Shown here piece after piece: positions 45,397 through 52,839 of a stretch of 64,000 nt of DNA. This DNA is from CBDCUC01 sp965222485 (GTDB lineage: Bacteria; Pseudomonadota; Alphaproteobacteria; Rhizobiales; Hyphomicrobiaceae). The first letter of the stretch is position 1, and each line of letters begins with the position of its first letter. The notes under the pieces were generated by a model that was given only the letters and a program-made list of their open reading frames with translations, had not been told where the DNA came from and did not search any database. Location of the stretch: the NCBI GenBank assembly GCA_965222485.1, contig CBDCUC010000040.1, forward strand, positions 310,001 to 374,000. The letters run 5' to 3'. The translations under genes and the position numbers were made by a program.

Positions 45397-45843
45397 ATGT
45401 ATCCAGAGATCACAATAGCTCTGCTGCTCGTGGTTGTTGGTTTGGCTCTTTGGCTTCGACGAACACAAACAGAACTGCAGAAAATTGCCAACCATGCGCC
45501 TTGTGCCATTGCCCACGTCGTTGGACACGGAGAAAAACTAAGATACCGGATCGTCAACCAAAAATACGCGGCCCTTTACGGGCGGCAACAATCAGAAGTT
45601 ACCGGCAAGCATCCCAAAGAAATACTTGGGCCAGACGTTTTTGCACGCTCGCACCCTAATATGCTTCGCGCCATATCAGGCGAGACGGTGACTTTTGATC
45701 TTGAGTTAGGAGGAAGAATTGTCGAGGTCGTCTATCGGCCCGACGTGCCACACCCAGGCAAGGCGAGAGGTTTTATTGGGGTAATCACTGACGTTACTAA
45801 TCTTCGCGGGCTCCAACAAAAATTGAAACGCGAGCAGATGTAA
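45397..45843 (+). CDS. Membrane-anchored PAS-domain protein without output domain
   Basis: A 148-residue protein. A membrane segment at about 4-20 is followed by a single PAS domain (about 28-140) with YRIVNQKYAALYGRQQSEVT and FIGVITDVTNLRGLQQ at its end. No kinase, GGDEF or other output follows, so it must act through a partner. It lies 121 bases downstream of the TIR gene in the same direction. Its DNA starts AT-rich. Confidence 0.8.
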   Translation: MYPEITIALLLVVVGLALWLRRTQTELQKIANHAPCAIAHVVGHGEKLRYRIVNQKYAALYGRQQSEVTGKHPKEILGPDVFARSHPNMLRAISGETVTFDLELGGRIVEVVYRPDVPHPGKARGFIGVITDVTNLRGLQQKLKREQM

Positions 45844-45974
45844 CACGCTTCAGATCAGTGTCCGCATCTACCCCAAAGCCTCCACGGCGCCGTGTTCCCG
45901 GTTGGAGGCGACCAACATAAACGTGTTAGACTCATGGGCGGCAGATCACTTCCACGATGGCTTTGGAGATTGCC

Positions 45975-46469
45975 ATGGAAGAAGCGCGAATTGCACTCCT
46001 GCAGAGCATGCCGGTCTTTGGGGGAATCCGGGCCGACACGCTTGAGTTCTTGCTTGGCTTTTGCCCGGCCGTGTCGGTCCGCGCCAACGACTTTTTCTTC
46101 CGGGAAGATGATGACGGAGATTCGATGTTCGTCCTTGAGGAAGGCGCGGTCGTCGTGCTGAAATCCTGGCAAGGTCAGGACTACGTGCTCGGCACTTTGA
46201 AAGCAGGCGACTGCTTTGGCGAGATGGCGGTGATGGATCTAGGTGCACGCAGCGCATCCGTGCGCGCATCAGAAGATTGCACTGCAATTCGCATCTCAGC
46301 TGCCGGCCTCTACAAAGTCTACGCAAAGGACGTCAAGCAGTTTGCGCTCATCCAGATGAACATGGGACGAGAAGTCTGCCGCCGGCTTCGGGAAACGGAT
46401 CGCCGGCTGTTCGATGCGAAAATGATGTTGCCCGAAACAGACCTCAAACCTGTGTCCTCGACTGATTAA
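45975..46469 (+). CDS. Cyclic-nucleotide-binding domain protein
   Basis: A 164-residue single cNMP-binding domain. The phosphate-binding cassette is GDCFGEMAVMDLGARSASVR, with the glutamate and arginine that contact the cyclic nucleotide in place. No DNA-binding helix follows, so it is not a full Crp/Fnr regulator. The ATG at 45975 has GGAG seven bases upstream, better than the one six codons earlier. It may bind cAMP or cGMP, or only be fold-related. Confidence 0.88.
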   Translation: MEEARIALLQSMPVFGGIRADTLEFLLGFCPAVSVRANDFFFREDDDGDSMFVLEEGAVVVLKSWQGQDYVLGTLKAGDCFGEMAVMDLGARSASVRASEDCTAIRISAAGLYKVYAKDVKQFALIQMNMGREVCRRLRETDRRLFDAKMMLPETDLKPVSSTD

Positions 46470-46681
46470 GGAGTGCGGCTCATCGCTCTAATGACAAGAT
46501 GGTGCCGAGACCCACACGAGACGCGAGACAGGCATCGATCTTACGGTCGATCAGACATGATCTTGAATCTTCATTCCTGGAAAGTTGCAAGCCGGTTTAT
46601 GGGTACAGCTATCCCTTCGGTCCAGCCGAGGGCAAGACTTGGCTGCGTTCTGACTTTGCCCAAACGAGAGGACAGCGCTGC

Positions 46682-47254
46682 CTAGTCGATAAGTCCTGCC
46701 ACCGCTTGCTCCAGACTGGCGATGGAGGCGCCGGACCTCGCCAAAACGCGCAAGCCAACGTAAGCCGTAGTTAGAACCTGAGCATGGCGCGCGACATCCG
46801 ACTCGCAGATAGTTTTGTCCCTGCTTTCCTCCTGTAGCGCAACGGCAAACGCCTTCGTCAGCCGCTTCAGCATACCCGCAACCACGCGTCCAATGTCGGC
46901 ATCCTCTGCAGCGGGTCCAGCAGCGGCATTGCACATGAGGCAGCCACGCCGGTCTCCGCGCCGTGCGGCTTGGATGATACTGGAGAAAAGCTGCTTGATC
47001 GGTGTCTTCTCAGAACCCTCACGCTTGCTGCGCAGCAAGTCGATGGCAGGCTGAAGCACTTCGCGATCGTAATTAGACAATACTTGAAGAAACAGGGTCT
47101 TCTTGTCGCCGAATGCCTTGTAGAGGCTCCCGCGGGCGATGCTCATGCCGTCTAACAGGTCAGGAAGAGACGCGCCGTCATAGCCCTTCTCCCAGAATAC
47201 ATTCATCGCATCCAGTAAGGCGTCTTCAATCTCAAATTCTCTTGGCCGCGCCAT
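46682..47254 (-). CDS. TetR/AcrR-family repressor with CxxC
   Basis: A 190-residue regulator. The N-terminal helix-turn-helix (about 10-55) has WEKGYDGASLPDLLDGMSIA and RGSLYKAFGDKKTLF. The ligand domain begins the usual TetR way and carries RRGCLMCNAAA, with cysteines C105 and C108 that could sense thiol or electrophile stress. AGGAGG precedes the ATG. The gene is divergent from the two tiny secreted-protein genes and likely represses both them and itself; matching palindromes are listed separately. Confidence 0.93.
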   Translation of the reverse strand: MARPREFEIEDALLDAMNVFWEKGYDGASLPDLLDGMSIARGSLYKAFGDKKTLFLQVLSNYDREVLQPAIDLLRSKREGSEKTPIKQLFSSIIQAARRGDRRGCLMCNAAAGPAAEDADIGRVVAGMLKRLTKAFAVALQEESRDKTICESDVARHAQVLTTAYVGLRVLARSGASIASLEQAVAGLID

Positions 47255-47290
47255 AATTTTCCAATCCTCCTCGCCCTAACTACCTTATTC

Positions 47291-47622
47291 GGAACCGGTT
47301 AGTCAATAACTCACACATTCGTTAGCAGTCGTGATTTGAACCGATCGGTTCCAAATGGCATAAACCTCCCAGCAGCGGCAACGAGCCGATGCGAAATCAA
47401 AAAACCAAGTCAATAAGGAGAACAGAAAATGAAGACGATCATGACCGCCACAATTCTCGCTCTGTCCTTCGCCGCAGCTTCAGGCGCAAGCGCAGGACTT
47501 TACGTCTCCGACCCGGTCGTCATCGATCAGGCACAGAGCGGCCACATCCTGCTGCCAAACGGCATCTCGACGGGGCGCTAAGAGTTACAAACAAACATGC
47601 CAAATTAGGAACCAATTGGTAC
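47291..47622. promoter_or_regulatory. Three GAACC/GGTTC-type candidate TetR operators
   Basis: Site A, GGAACCGGTT at 47291-47300, lies in the spacer of a possible TetR promoter (TTGACT on the minus strand). Site B, GAACCGATCGGTTC at 47338-47351, is a perfect 14-base palindrome overlapping a possible promoter TTGAAC-N17-CATAAA for the first tiny gene. Site C, GAACCAATTGGTAC at 47609-47622, has one mismatch and precedes the second copy. Binding by the TetR protein is inferred. Confidence 0.65.
47429..47581 (+). CDS. Tiny secreted protein, copy 1 (50 residues)
   Basis: A 50-residue protein: a signal peptide of about 22 residues (MKTIMTATILALSFAAASGA, cleavage likely after ASA) and a mature part of about 28 residues containing SDPVVIDQAQ and ILLPNGISTGR. 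It has no cysteine. AAGGAG lies eight bases before the ATG. The next copy is 39 of 50 residues identical, and many codon differences between the copies are silent, which supports real protein-level selection. No known family was recognised. It is divergent from the TetR gene. Confidence 0.82.
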   Translation: MKTIMTATILALSFAAASGASAGLYVSDPVVIDQAQSGHILLPNGISTGR

Positions 47623-47698
47623 CGAATAGCAAAACGACCTAGCAAAGGCAACGAACCGACGCTGGGTCAAATAACCCAATCAACATGGAGAACGAAAA

Positions 47699-47851
47699 AT
47701 GAAGACGATCATGACCGCTACAATCATTGCACTGTCCTTTGCTGCAGCCTCTGGCGCCAGCGCAGGAAGGATCTTCACCGACCCGGTTCTCATCGATCTG
47801 GCGCAGGACGGAAACATTCTGTTGCCGAACGGCAGAGAGACGGGGCGCTAA
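47699..47851 (+). CDS. Tiny secreted protein, copy 2 (50 residues)
   Basis: Paralogue of the gene 270 bases upstream, again 50 residues, with the same signal peptide and a mature part holding TDPVLIDLAQDGNILLPNG and a TGR end. The conserved core of the pair is DPV-hydrophobic-ID-x-AQ-x-G-x-ILLPNG. ATGGAG precedes the start. The duplicated unit includes the promoter-operator region, so each copy may have its own promoter. The gene lies 120 bases before the RclC-like gene and probably reads into it. Function unknown; a periplasmic or exported peptide role is inferred from the signal peptide alone. Confidence 0.82.
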   Translation: MKTIMTATIIALSFAAASGASAGRIFTDPVLIDLAQDGNILLPNGRETGR

Positions 47852-47971
47852 CAGGACGATAACGCAAGAACTGGCCCCGGTGTTTCGCCGCATCGGGGTC
47901 GGTGCATTCTTCCCGCAGGTACGCCCGCGCAACATTTCGCGCAGAACAGTCAAGATATAGGAGCCACCCAC

Positions 47972-48496
47972 ATGTCAACCAACACTTCCAACCAGACATC
48001 CGCCTTTTCGTTTCGCTCACACGACGATCTCGCAGGGGTCGGCGAAACGATAAGCAATTTTGGCGTTGAGGCGCTGCGCTACTCCACGGCCACAGTCCTC
48101 GGCTGGATCGGTGCGATGAAATTCACCGCCTACGAGGCAGGCGCGATCCAAGGTCTCGTTAGTTCGAGCCCTCTGACCAGATGGCTCTACGAGGTTCTGT
48201 CCGTGCAAGGCGCGTCAAACCTTATTGGAACAATTGAAATCGCAACCGCCGTCCTTCTGGTTCTTGGCGCGCGCATCCCCGTCGCCGCACTCGCCGGCGC
48301 AATCGGCGCGCTCATCACCTTCCTGGTTACGCTGAGCTTCTTGTTCACGGCGCCCGGCTGGGAAGCAAGCCTTGGAGGGTTTCCAGCGCTGTCAGTCGTT
48401 CCAGGGCAATTCCTCTTGAAGGATGTCGTTCTGCTCGCCGCAGCTGTCTTTCTGGCCGGGAATGCGTTGCAGCGTGTTGCTGGCGAGGCGCGCTAA
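47972..48496 (+). CDS. rclC: RclC-like (DUF417/YkgB) inner-membrane protein
   Basis: A 174-residue membrane protein with about four hydrophobic segments. The DUF417 pattern is clear: WIGAMKFTAYEAGAIQGLVS, then SSPLTRWLYEVLS, and LVTLSFLFTAPGWEA, then LLKDVVLLAAAVFLAG. In E. coli the family member RclC belongs to the reactive-chlorine-resistance operon. Here it follows two tiny secreted proteins and precedes a glutaredoxin, under a divergent TetR. GGAG precedes the ATG. Function in oxidant resistance is inferred from family and context. Confidence 0.85.
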   Translation: MSTNTSNQTSAFSFRSHDDLAGVGETISNFGVEALRYSTATVLGWIGAMKFTAYEAGAIQGLVSSSPLTRWLYEVLSVQGASNLIGTIEIATAVLLVLGARIPVAALAGAIGALITFLVTLSFLFTAPGWEASLGGFPALSVVPGQFLLKDVVLLAAAVFLAGNALQRVAGEAR

Positions 48497-48519
48497 CCCG
48501 CTAACACTAGGAGGCCCAA

Positions 48520-48792
48520 ATGCCACCAATTGTACTTTATACGATGGGGCACTGTCCCTACTGTGCCCGCGCGAAAGCGCTTCTGCGCCAAAAGGGCGTG
48601 ACGGATTGGACCGAGTACGACCTCGAAGTGGTCCCTCACAAGCGCGCCGAAATGGTTGCGCGTTCCGGCGGAAGAAACACAGTGCCGCAAATCTTTATCG
48701 GTGACACCCACGTCGGCGGCTCCGCGGATCTCGACGCGCTGAACGCTGCTGACGGACTCGACCCTTTGCTGGAACTCATTCCCGCACTGTAA
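48520..48792 (+). CDS. grxC: Glutaredoxin 3
   Basis: A 90-residue dithiol glutaredoxin with the active site C12-P-Y-C15, the cis-proline segment TVPQIFIGDTHVGGSADLDAL and normal length. It reduces protein disulfides and glutathione-mixed disulfides in the cytoplasm. TAGGAGG precedes the ATG, 23 bases after the RclC-like gene, so the two are cotranscribed. A strong hairpin follows at 48799. Confidence 0.96.
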   Translation: MPPIVLYTMGHCPYCARAKALLRQKGVTDWTEYDLEVVPHKRAEMVARSGGRNTVPQIFIGDTHVGGSADLDALNAADGLDPLLELIPAL

Positions 48793-48798
48793 ATTGGA

Positions 48799-48826
48799 GA
48801 GCGGCCGGTCCCAAAACCGGCCGCTC
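48799..48826 (+). terminator. Strong hairpin after grxC
   Basis: GAGCGGCCGGT-CCCAAA-ACCGGCCGCTC has perfect 11-base arms, seven bases past the grxC stop. A T-tract is missing, but the position suggests the end of the operon. Confidence 0.65.
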
Positions 48827-49070
48827 CGACGTCGTCTCTTGGCCCAGTGGTTTGTCGGTTGTGACTCACTCATGAAATGAGGCTACCGAGTCGCCGACCC
48901 AGCCCAGTTTTTGAAAAGAGGAAGTCCTTGTGACCCTCCAAGCTCGGCGACTTGTCGAGCAACTTTAGTAGGTCCGCTGTGGCCTGGCCGCGGAAAGTCC
49001 AATATCGATACCAGTGGCCCAATGCCGACGCCTCGAATTGAGCGGATTCTTCGAGCCTATCGACTGCAAC

Positions 49071-49931
49071 TTAGAAGCGGCGGGTCAATCCAGCGAATGG
49101 CGCCCAACGGTCCGATGCATCGGTTAAGCCAAAATTTACGCCGCCATCGAGCTGTGTATTACCATCTAAGGCATACGTAAATCCGGTTCCCAAAACCACG
49201 ATATCCTCATTCCGGCTTTCGGCGTTAAGCGTTGCCGCGACTTCGTAGTATGTGCCAAACCGCGACGTCCATTCGTAAGCAAGTGCTAAGGAGAGAAATA
49301 GCTCCACGTCATAGTCGTTATCGTCCTCATCTTTAATGGCCGAAGCCCCTGCATTGAGTCCAAGGCCGAAATTCTCGGGCAGGACAACAGCAAACAGAAT
49401 AATGATACCGCCTTCGACATCGCTTGTGCTGATACCGTTATCACTGTCCGTTGGAAGCGAAATGAAGGGTAGAAGTGCGAGTGCAACATCGCCGGCCTGT
49501 TCGAACCTGTCGTTGCCAAATAGATTTGTCTTGGCACGAATTTGCACTGAGCCTATGCCGTCATCACGTGTCTCTTGAGCGACACCCTTACGATGGGATC
49601 TAACGACTCCAAACGGTTGCCAAACCAAATTGATCTCAGTTCTGCCGGTCAAGCCGAAGCGAACATTAGTGGTGGCAAATTCAAACTCCTCTTCTCGAGT
49701 TCCATCACTATCCGTGCGTGATTTGGCATATCCGACGAGCGTGCTTTCAACCTGAGCATGCCCCTGGTTGACGGTGAATGGACTTTCAGTGAGGTCCGGC
49801 CGGTCCGTCGTCAAAGGACGCAAGCTGCTGTCGGCCAAAGCAACAGCTTCCGCAGCGACCAAAGCGAAATAAGTCAAGACCACTGTCGCAAATGCAAAAC
49901 CAACACTACGCTTCATACCCTGATACGCCAT
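49071..49931 (-). CDS. Outer-membrane transporter-like protein (phenol MetA-type barrel)
   Basis: A 286-residue protein. The N-terminal signal segment is followed by TTDRPDLTESPFTVNQGH, then QVESTLVGYA, the characteristic opening of the MetA-pathway phenol-degradation/transporter barrel family. The rest alternates in beta-strand fashion and ends with an aromatic-terminated strand (FAGLTRRF), as outer-membrane proteins do. It is probably a porin-like channel. The start may be 49931 or 49916; neither has a good ribosome binding site. Confidence 0.8.
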   Translation of the reverse strand: MAYQGMKRSVGFAFATVVLTYFALVAAEAVALADSSLRPLTTDRPDLTESPFTVNQGHAQVESTLVGYAKSRTDSDGTREEEFEFATTNVRFGLTGRTEINLVWQPFGVVRSHRKGVAQETRDDGIGSVQIRAKTNLFGNDRFEQAGDVALALLPFISLPTDSDNGISTSDVEGGIIILFAVVLPENFGLGLNAGASAIKDEDDNDYDVELFLSLALAYEWTSRFGTYYEVAATLNAESRNEDIVVLGTGFTYALDGNTQLDGGVNFGLTDASDRWAPFAGLTRRF

Positions 49932-50298
49932 TGAAATTGGGTTGACGGATCCTATAGGCTTGCAACTATATGCAATTGGGAATGATTTGCAACTAAATAT
50001 TATTCTCCGTTTGTGTAATGAGATGGGAGAAAGGCGCCAAATGGTGATTGGGGCGTCAATTTCTGGCCCATGGCGTCGCGCGACAGCGTGGCAATGGTGA
50101 CTCCACGCCGAAAGCAACAATAACTTTCTGCTCTGGGCCCTCAGCTTCCGTATGCGCTGCCGCGAATTATTTCCGCTGCCAGAGTGTAACCGGAACAACT
50201 CTAATACGGGCCAAGGCGCTTGCCCGCCATCTCAAATCATCCCGCTCCGATACGCGCAGGCGGACCAGTTCAATTTGGAAACTTCCCAGATTGCCACG

Positions 50299-51294
50299 TC
50301 ATTCCCAGATGACGGCGCAGCGCACCTCGATACTCCATCGGTCCGGGGCATTGTCTGGTGTTGCCGGATCCTCGAAAGCGCTGTGGAAGCTAAATGTGCA
50401 GGGCTCGTCGCCCTCTGCAGGATCGGGTTCCGCACCCCTTGTGCGCGCCATCCGGCCAGCCGTATCCCATACTTTAAGCAGAAGCGCCTCGTCGCGTGTC
50501 ATGTCAGGGTAGAAGTACCAGCGGTGTCCTTCAGCATACTTGGCGAAGTAGTTTTCACCGATCCTGTCGGCATAGTGAATCTCAAAGACAACGAGGTCCT
50601 CAGGCTTGACTAAGGCTGCATCAGACATTGCAAGCGGGTTCACGACAACCGGCTCATGCGCGATGTTACGCCAGAGGTTGATGATTCCACATCGGCCGGA
50701 GGCCAGCGATTTCTCAACTGCCTCCTCATCCAGGAGTGACTGCCCCTCGGTCAGAATAGCGCGCAGCGTATCATTCGACTTGGGCGGTTTTGTCAGATCG
50801 CGCAACCGCTGCGGAGCTGAGGTCATGGTGTAATCGCCGTGCACGACATGCGCCGGACCTTGCACTTCCTGCCCACCATCGATCCGTTTCTGACTTTGCT
50901 TGCCCACCGCAGACCGGACGTTGTGGTCGAACGCCGCAACCACGCGGGCACCGGCGGCCTCGCGTATCACCTGCTCGCAGTGCGGATAGTACTCGCGTAG
51001 AACCTGCTCGTGGTTCATAAAATCGATATCTGGGTTGGGCAGCGGCCGGTTTAGAAGCTCGAAGCCGTTACGATTCAACGTCGGTCGCGCATTTCCTTCC
51101 AGCTGACGGGCATCGTGTACCGGCACATCCCGCTTTACCAGGTCGACGCCGATCCACTCGGCATCGCTTCCGTCCGTGTCGCGCCGGGTTAGAACCTTGC
51201 TGTTGCGGACAAGTGAAGGCTGGGCTGAGTCAGCCATGTAACTAAACGTGCCAACACGAACGTCCGCCGTCTGGGCGGCAGATCCAACTGTCAT
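50299..51294 (-). CDS. CmcJ/NvfI-type oxygenase-like protein
   Basis: A 331-residue protein of the CmcJ/NvfI group (related to Fe(II)/2-oxoglutarate oxygenases and GA4-desaturase-like proteins). A possible metal site is H152-G-D154 in VVHGDYT. Conserved blocks are GIINLWRNIA, HRWYFYPDMTRDEALLLKVW and TFSFHSAFEDPATPDNAPDR, in the family order. The product is unknown; in fungi such proteins take part in secondary metabolism, but no biosynthetic genes lie nearby. GGAG is six bases before the ATG at 51294. Confidence 0.85.
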   Translation of the reverse strand: MTVGSAAQTADVRVGTFSYMADSAQPSLVRNSKVLTRRDTDGSDAEWIGVDLVKRDVPVHDARQLEGNARPTLNRNGFELLNRPLPNPDIDFMNHEQVLREYYPHCEQVIREAAGARVVAAFDHNVRSAVGKQSQKRIDGGQEVQGPAHVVHGDYTMTSAPQRLRDLTKPPKSNDTLRAILTEGQSLLDEEAVEKSLASGRCGIINLWRNIAHEPVVVNPLAMSDAALVKPEDLVVFEIHYADRIGENYFAKYAEGHRWYFYPDMTRDEALLLKVWDTAGRMARTRGAEPDPAEGDEPCTFSFHSAFEDPATPDNAPDRWSIEVRCAVIWE

Positions 51295-51523
51295 GAGCGG
51301 CTCCATCTGACGTCTTCAAAATCATCGCCGTAGTGGCAAAAATATAGTCTGCCACCCGCAGGACTACAATGTATCGGGCCGGAATTGTGCAGAGGGAGAA
51401 AGGACACACAAAACGCTTTGCTTCGTTGGCTGACGTCAAACGAAAGTTCACAGGCACCTGGCCCACGCCATCTCTTGACGCAGGCAAGGTGAAGTATTTG
51501 TGAGGGTTTTCGTTTTGCTTGGA

Positions 51524-51859
51524 TTAGCGATAGCGCGACGAGAAGCCAAAGAAGTTGTCGGCCATAGGACGCGGTGCACCCGCCACCTGATCCAGCAACC
51601 TGCACGTATACCTTGCTTGACTGCCATCGCCTTGAAGTTGCCAGGCGACGCACCGGTTATTGTACTCACAAAGCTGAGCGCACTGGCCGAGGTTGTAACC
51701 CATATTATAGGCTTGAAGAGTCCAGCTGTAATTGTTCAGGTTCAGTCCGTATCCCATCAGGGTTCGGCCGTCTGCTTTGGCAGCTGGGATCGGGGCAATA
51801 GAGCCGATTGGGCCAATAAGGGCGACCAGCAAAAGTACCGTGGCAGCAAGGAAACGCAT
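51524..51859 (-). CDS. Secreted PAN/apple-like domain protein
   Basis: A 111-residue protein with a signal peptide of about 29 residues (LLLVALIGPIGSIAPIPAAKA). The mature part has the PAN pattern QCAQLCEYNNRCVAWQLQG and, further on, CRLLDQVAGA, with cysteines placed to form disulfides. The domain commonly binds proteins or sugars. GGGAG precedes the ATG. No neighbour indicates a partner. Confidence 0.8.
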   Translation of the reverse strand: MRFLAATVLLLVALIGPIGSIAPIPAAKADGRTLMGYGLNLNNYSWTLQAYNMGYNLGQCAQLCEYNNRCVAWQLQGDGSQARYTCRLLDQVAGAPRPMADNFFGFSSRYR

Positions 51860-51988
51860 TTGAGGTTCTCCCGATATATGAGTAGCAGTTGAGTCCTAGG
51901 GGCTTACAGCCCGCTATCTTTGTGTCGCTGTAGGCGCCCAATCGGTTCACTCACTGCCACGAGAAAATTCCGACCTCTTTTGTTTCCT

Positions 51989-52645
51989 TTACGCCGTTTG
52001 CTGCTCAGTGATCTCATTTAGGATTCGAGTATAGTTCTCGACCCCCTGCGCGCCGGAAGCCAGGTAGCGCTGCTGGAAGATCATGGCAGGAACACCCTGA
52101 ATGCCGCGCGTCAGCCAGAAGTTCTCCGCGTCTCTAACCTTTGCAGCGAAGCGCTCTTCCTTTAAGGCCGCCAATGCCTCTTCGCCGTCCAGACCCAACG
52201 CGTCCGCGCACGCCGCCAAAACGGTTACGTCATTGAGATCGCGCCGGTGTGTAAAAAAGGCGGCGAAGAGCGCCATCTTCATTGCATGTGCCTGTCCCTT
52301 TGTATCCGCCCAGAATATGAGCTGATGCGCACGAAACGTGTTCACCATCCGCATGTCATCGGCATAGTTGAAAGCGAATCCAAGATCAGCGCCTAGTTTC
52401 GTCAGGTGTGCCCGCGCTTCCTGACTGCCTTCGCGCGTGGTGCCGTACTTGGCAGCCACATGCTCAAACAGGTCCTCTCCTTCGGATGCCATTTTGGGGT
52501 TCAGCTCGAAGGGATGCCAAATGACATCGGCTGAAATGCCGGTGTGTTGTAATGCGCGCTCCACCTGCTTGTAGCCGATGATGCACCACGGGCAGACAAC
52601 GTCGGAAACGATGTCGATACGGATGTGCTTGTTGCTATCAGCCAT
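51989..52645 (-). CDS. DsbA-family oxidoreductase, FrnE-like
   Basis: A 218-residue cytosolic thioredoxin-fold protein. The redox site is C18-P-W-C21 in DVVCPWC, and the cis-proline is in GIQGVPAMIF. HPFELNPKMASEGEDLFEHV and NYADDMRMVNTFRAHQLIFW are typical of the FrnE group, which lack signal peptides. It would isomerise or reduce protein disulfides or act on aromatic polyketides. The ATG at 52645 is preferred over an in-frame GTG three codons earlier. Confidence 0.92.
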   Translation of the reverse strand: MADSNKHIRIDIVSDVVCPWCIIGYKQVERALQHTGISADVIWHPFELNPKMASEGEDLFEHVAAKYGTTREGSQEARAHLTKLGADLGFAFNYADDMRMVNTFRAHQLIFWADTKGQAHAMKMALFAAFFTHRRDLNDVTVLAACADALGLDGEEALAALKEERFAAKVRDAENFWLTRGIQGVPAMIFQQRYLASGAQGVENYTRILNEITEQQTA

Positions 52646-52839
52646 ACCAATCACGCAAGTTGTTTATGTAAGTCAGAAGTTACCAGCAAGTAGGTGCAGT
52701 GAGACCCCATCTCAAGAAGTCTCAACCCAACATGAGCCCCATTTTTGGGGGTGTGACAGCATCAACTACAGATCTGGACCTTTGGGCCTTGGCACGCGCG
52801 CAACGCCGCCGACAGCACAGCAGGATAACATCACAAACG

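Noticed and set aside
48868..49070. Open frame after the outer-membrane protein stop (HWYRYWTFRGQATADLL)
   Set aside because: No start codon near its front; possibly a coding remnant.
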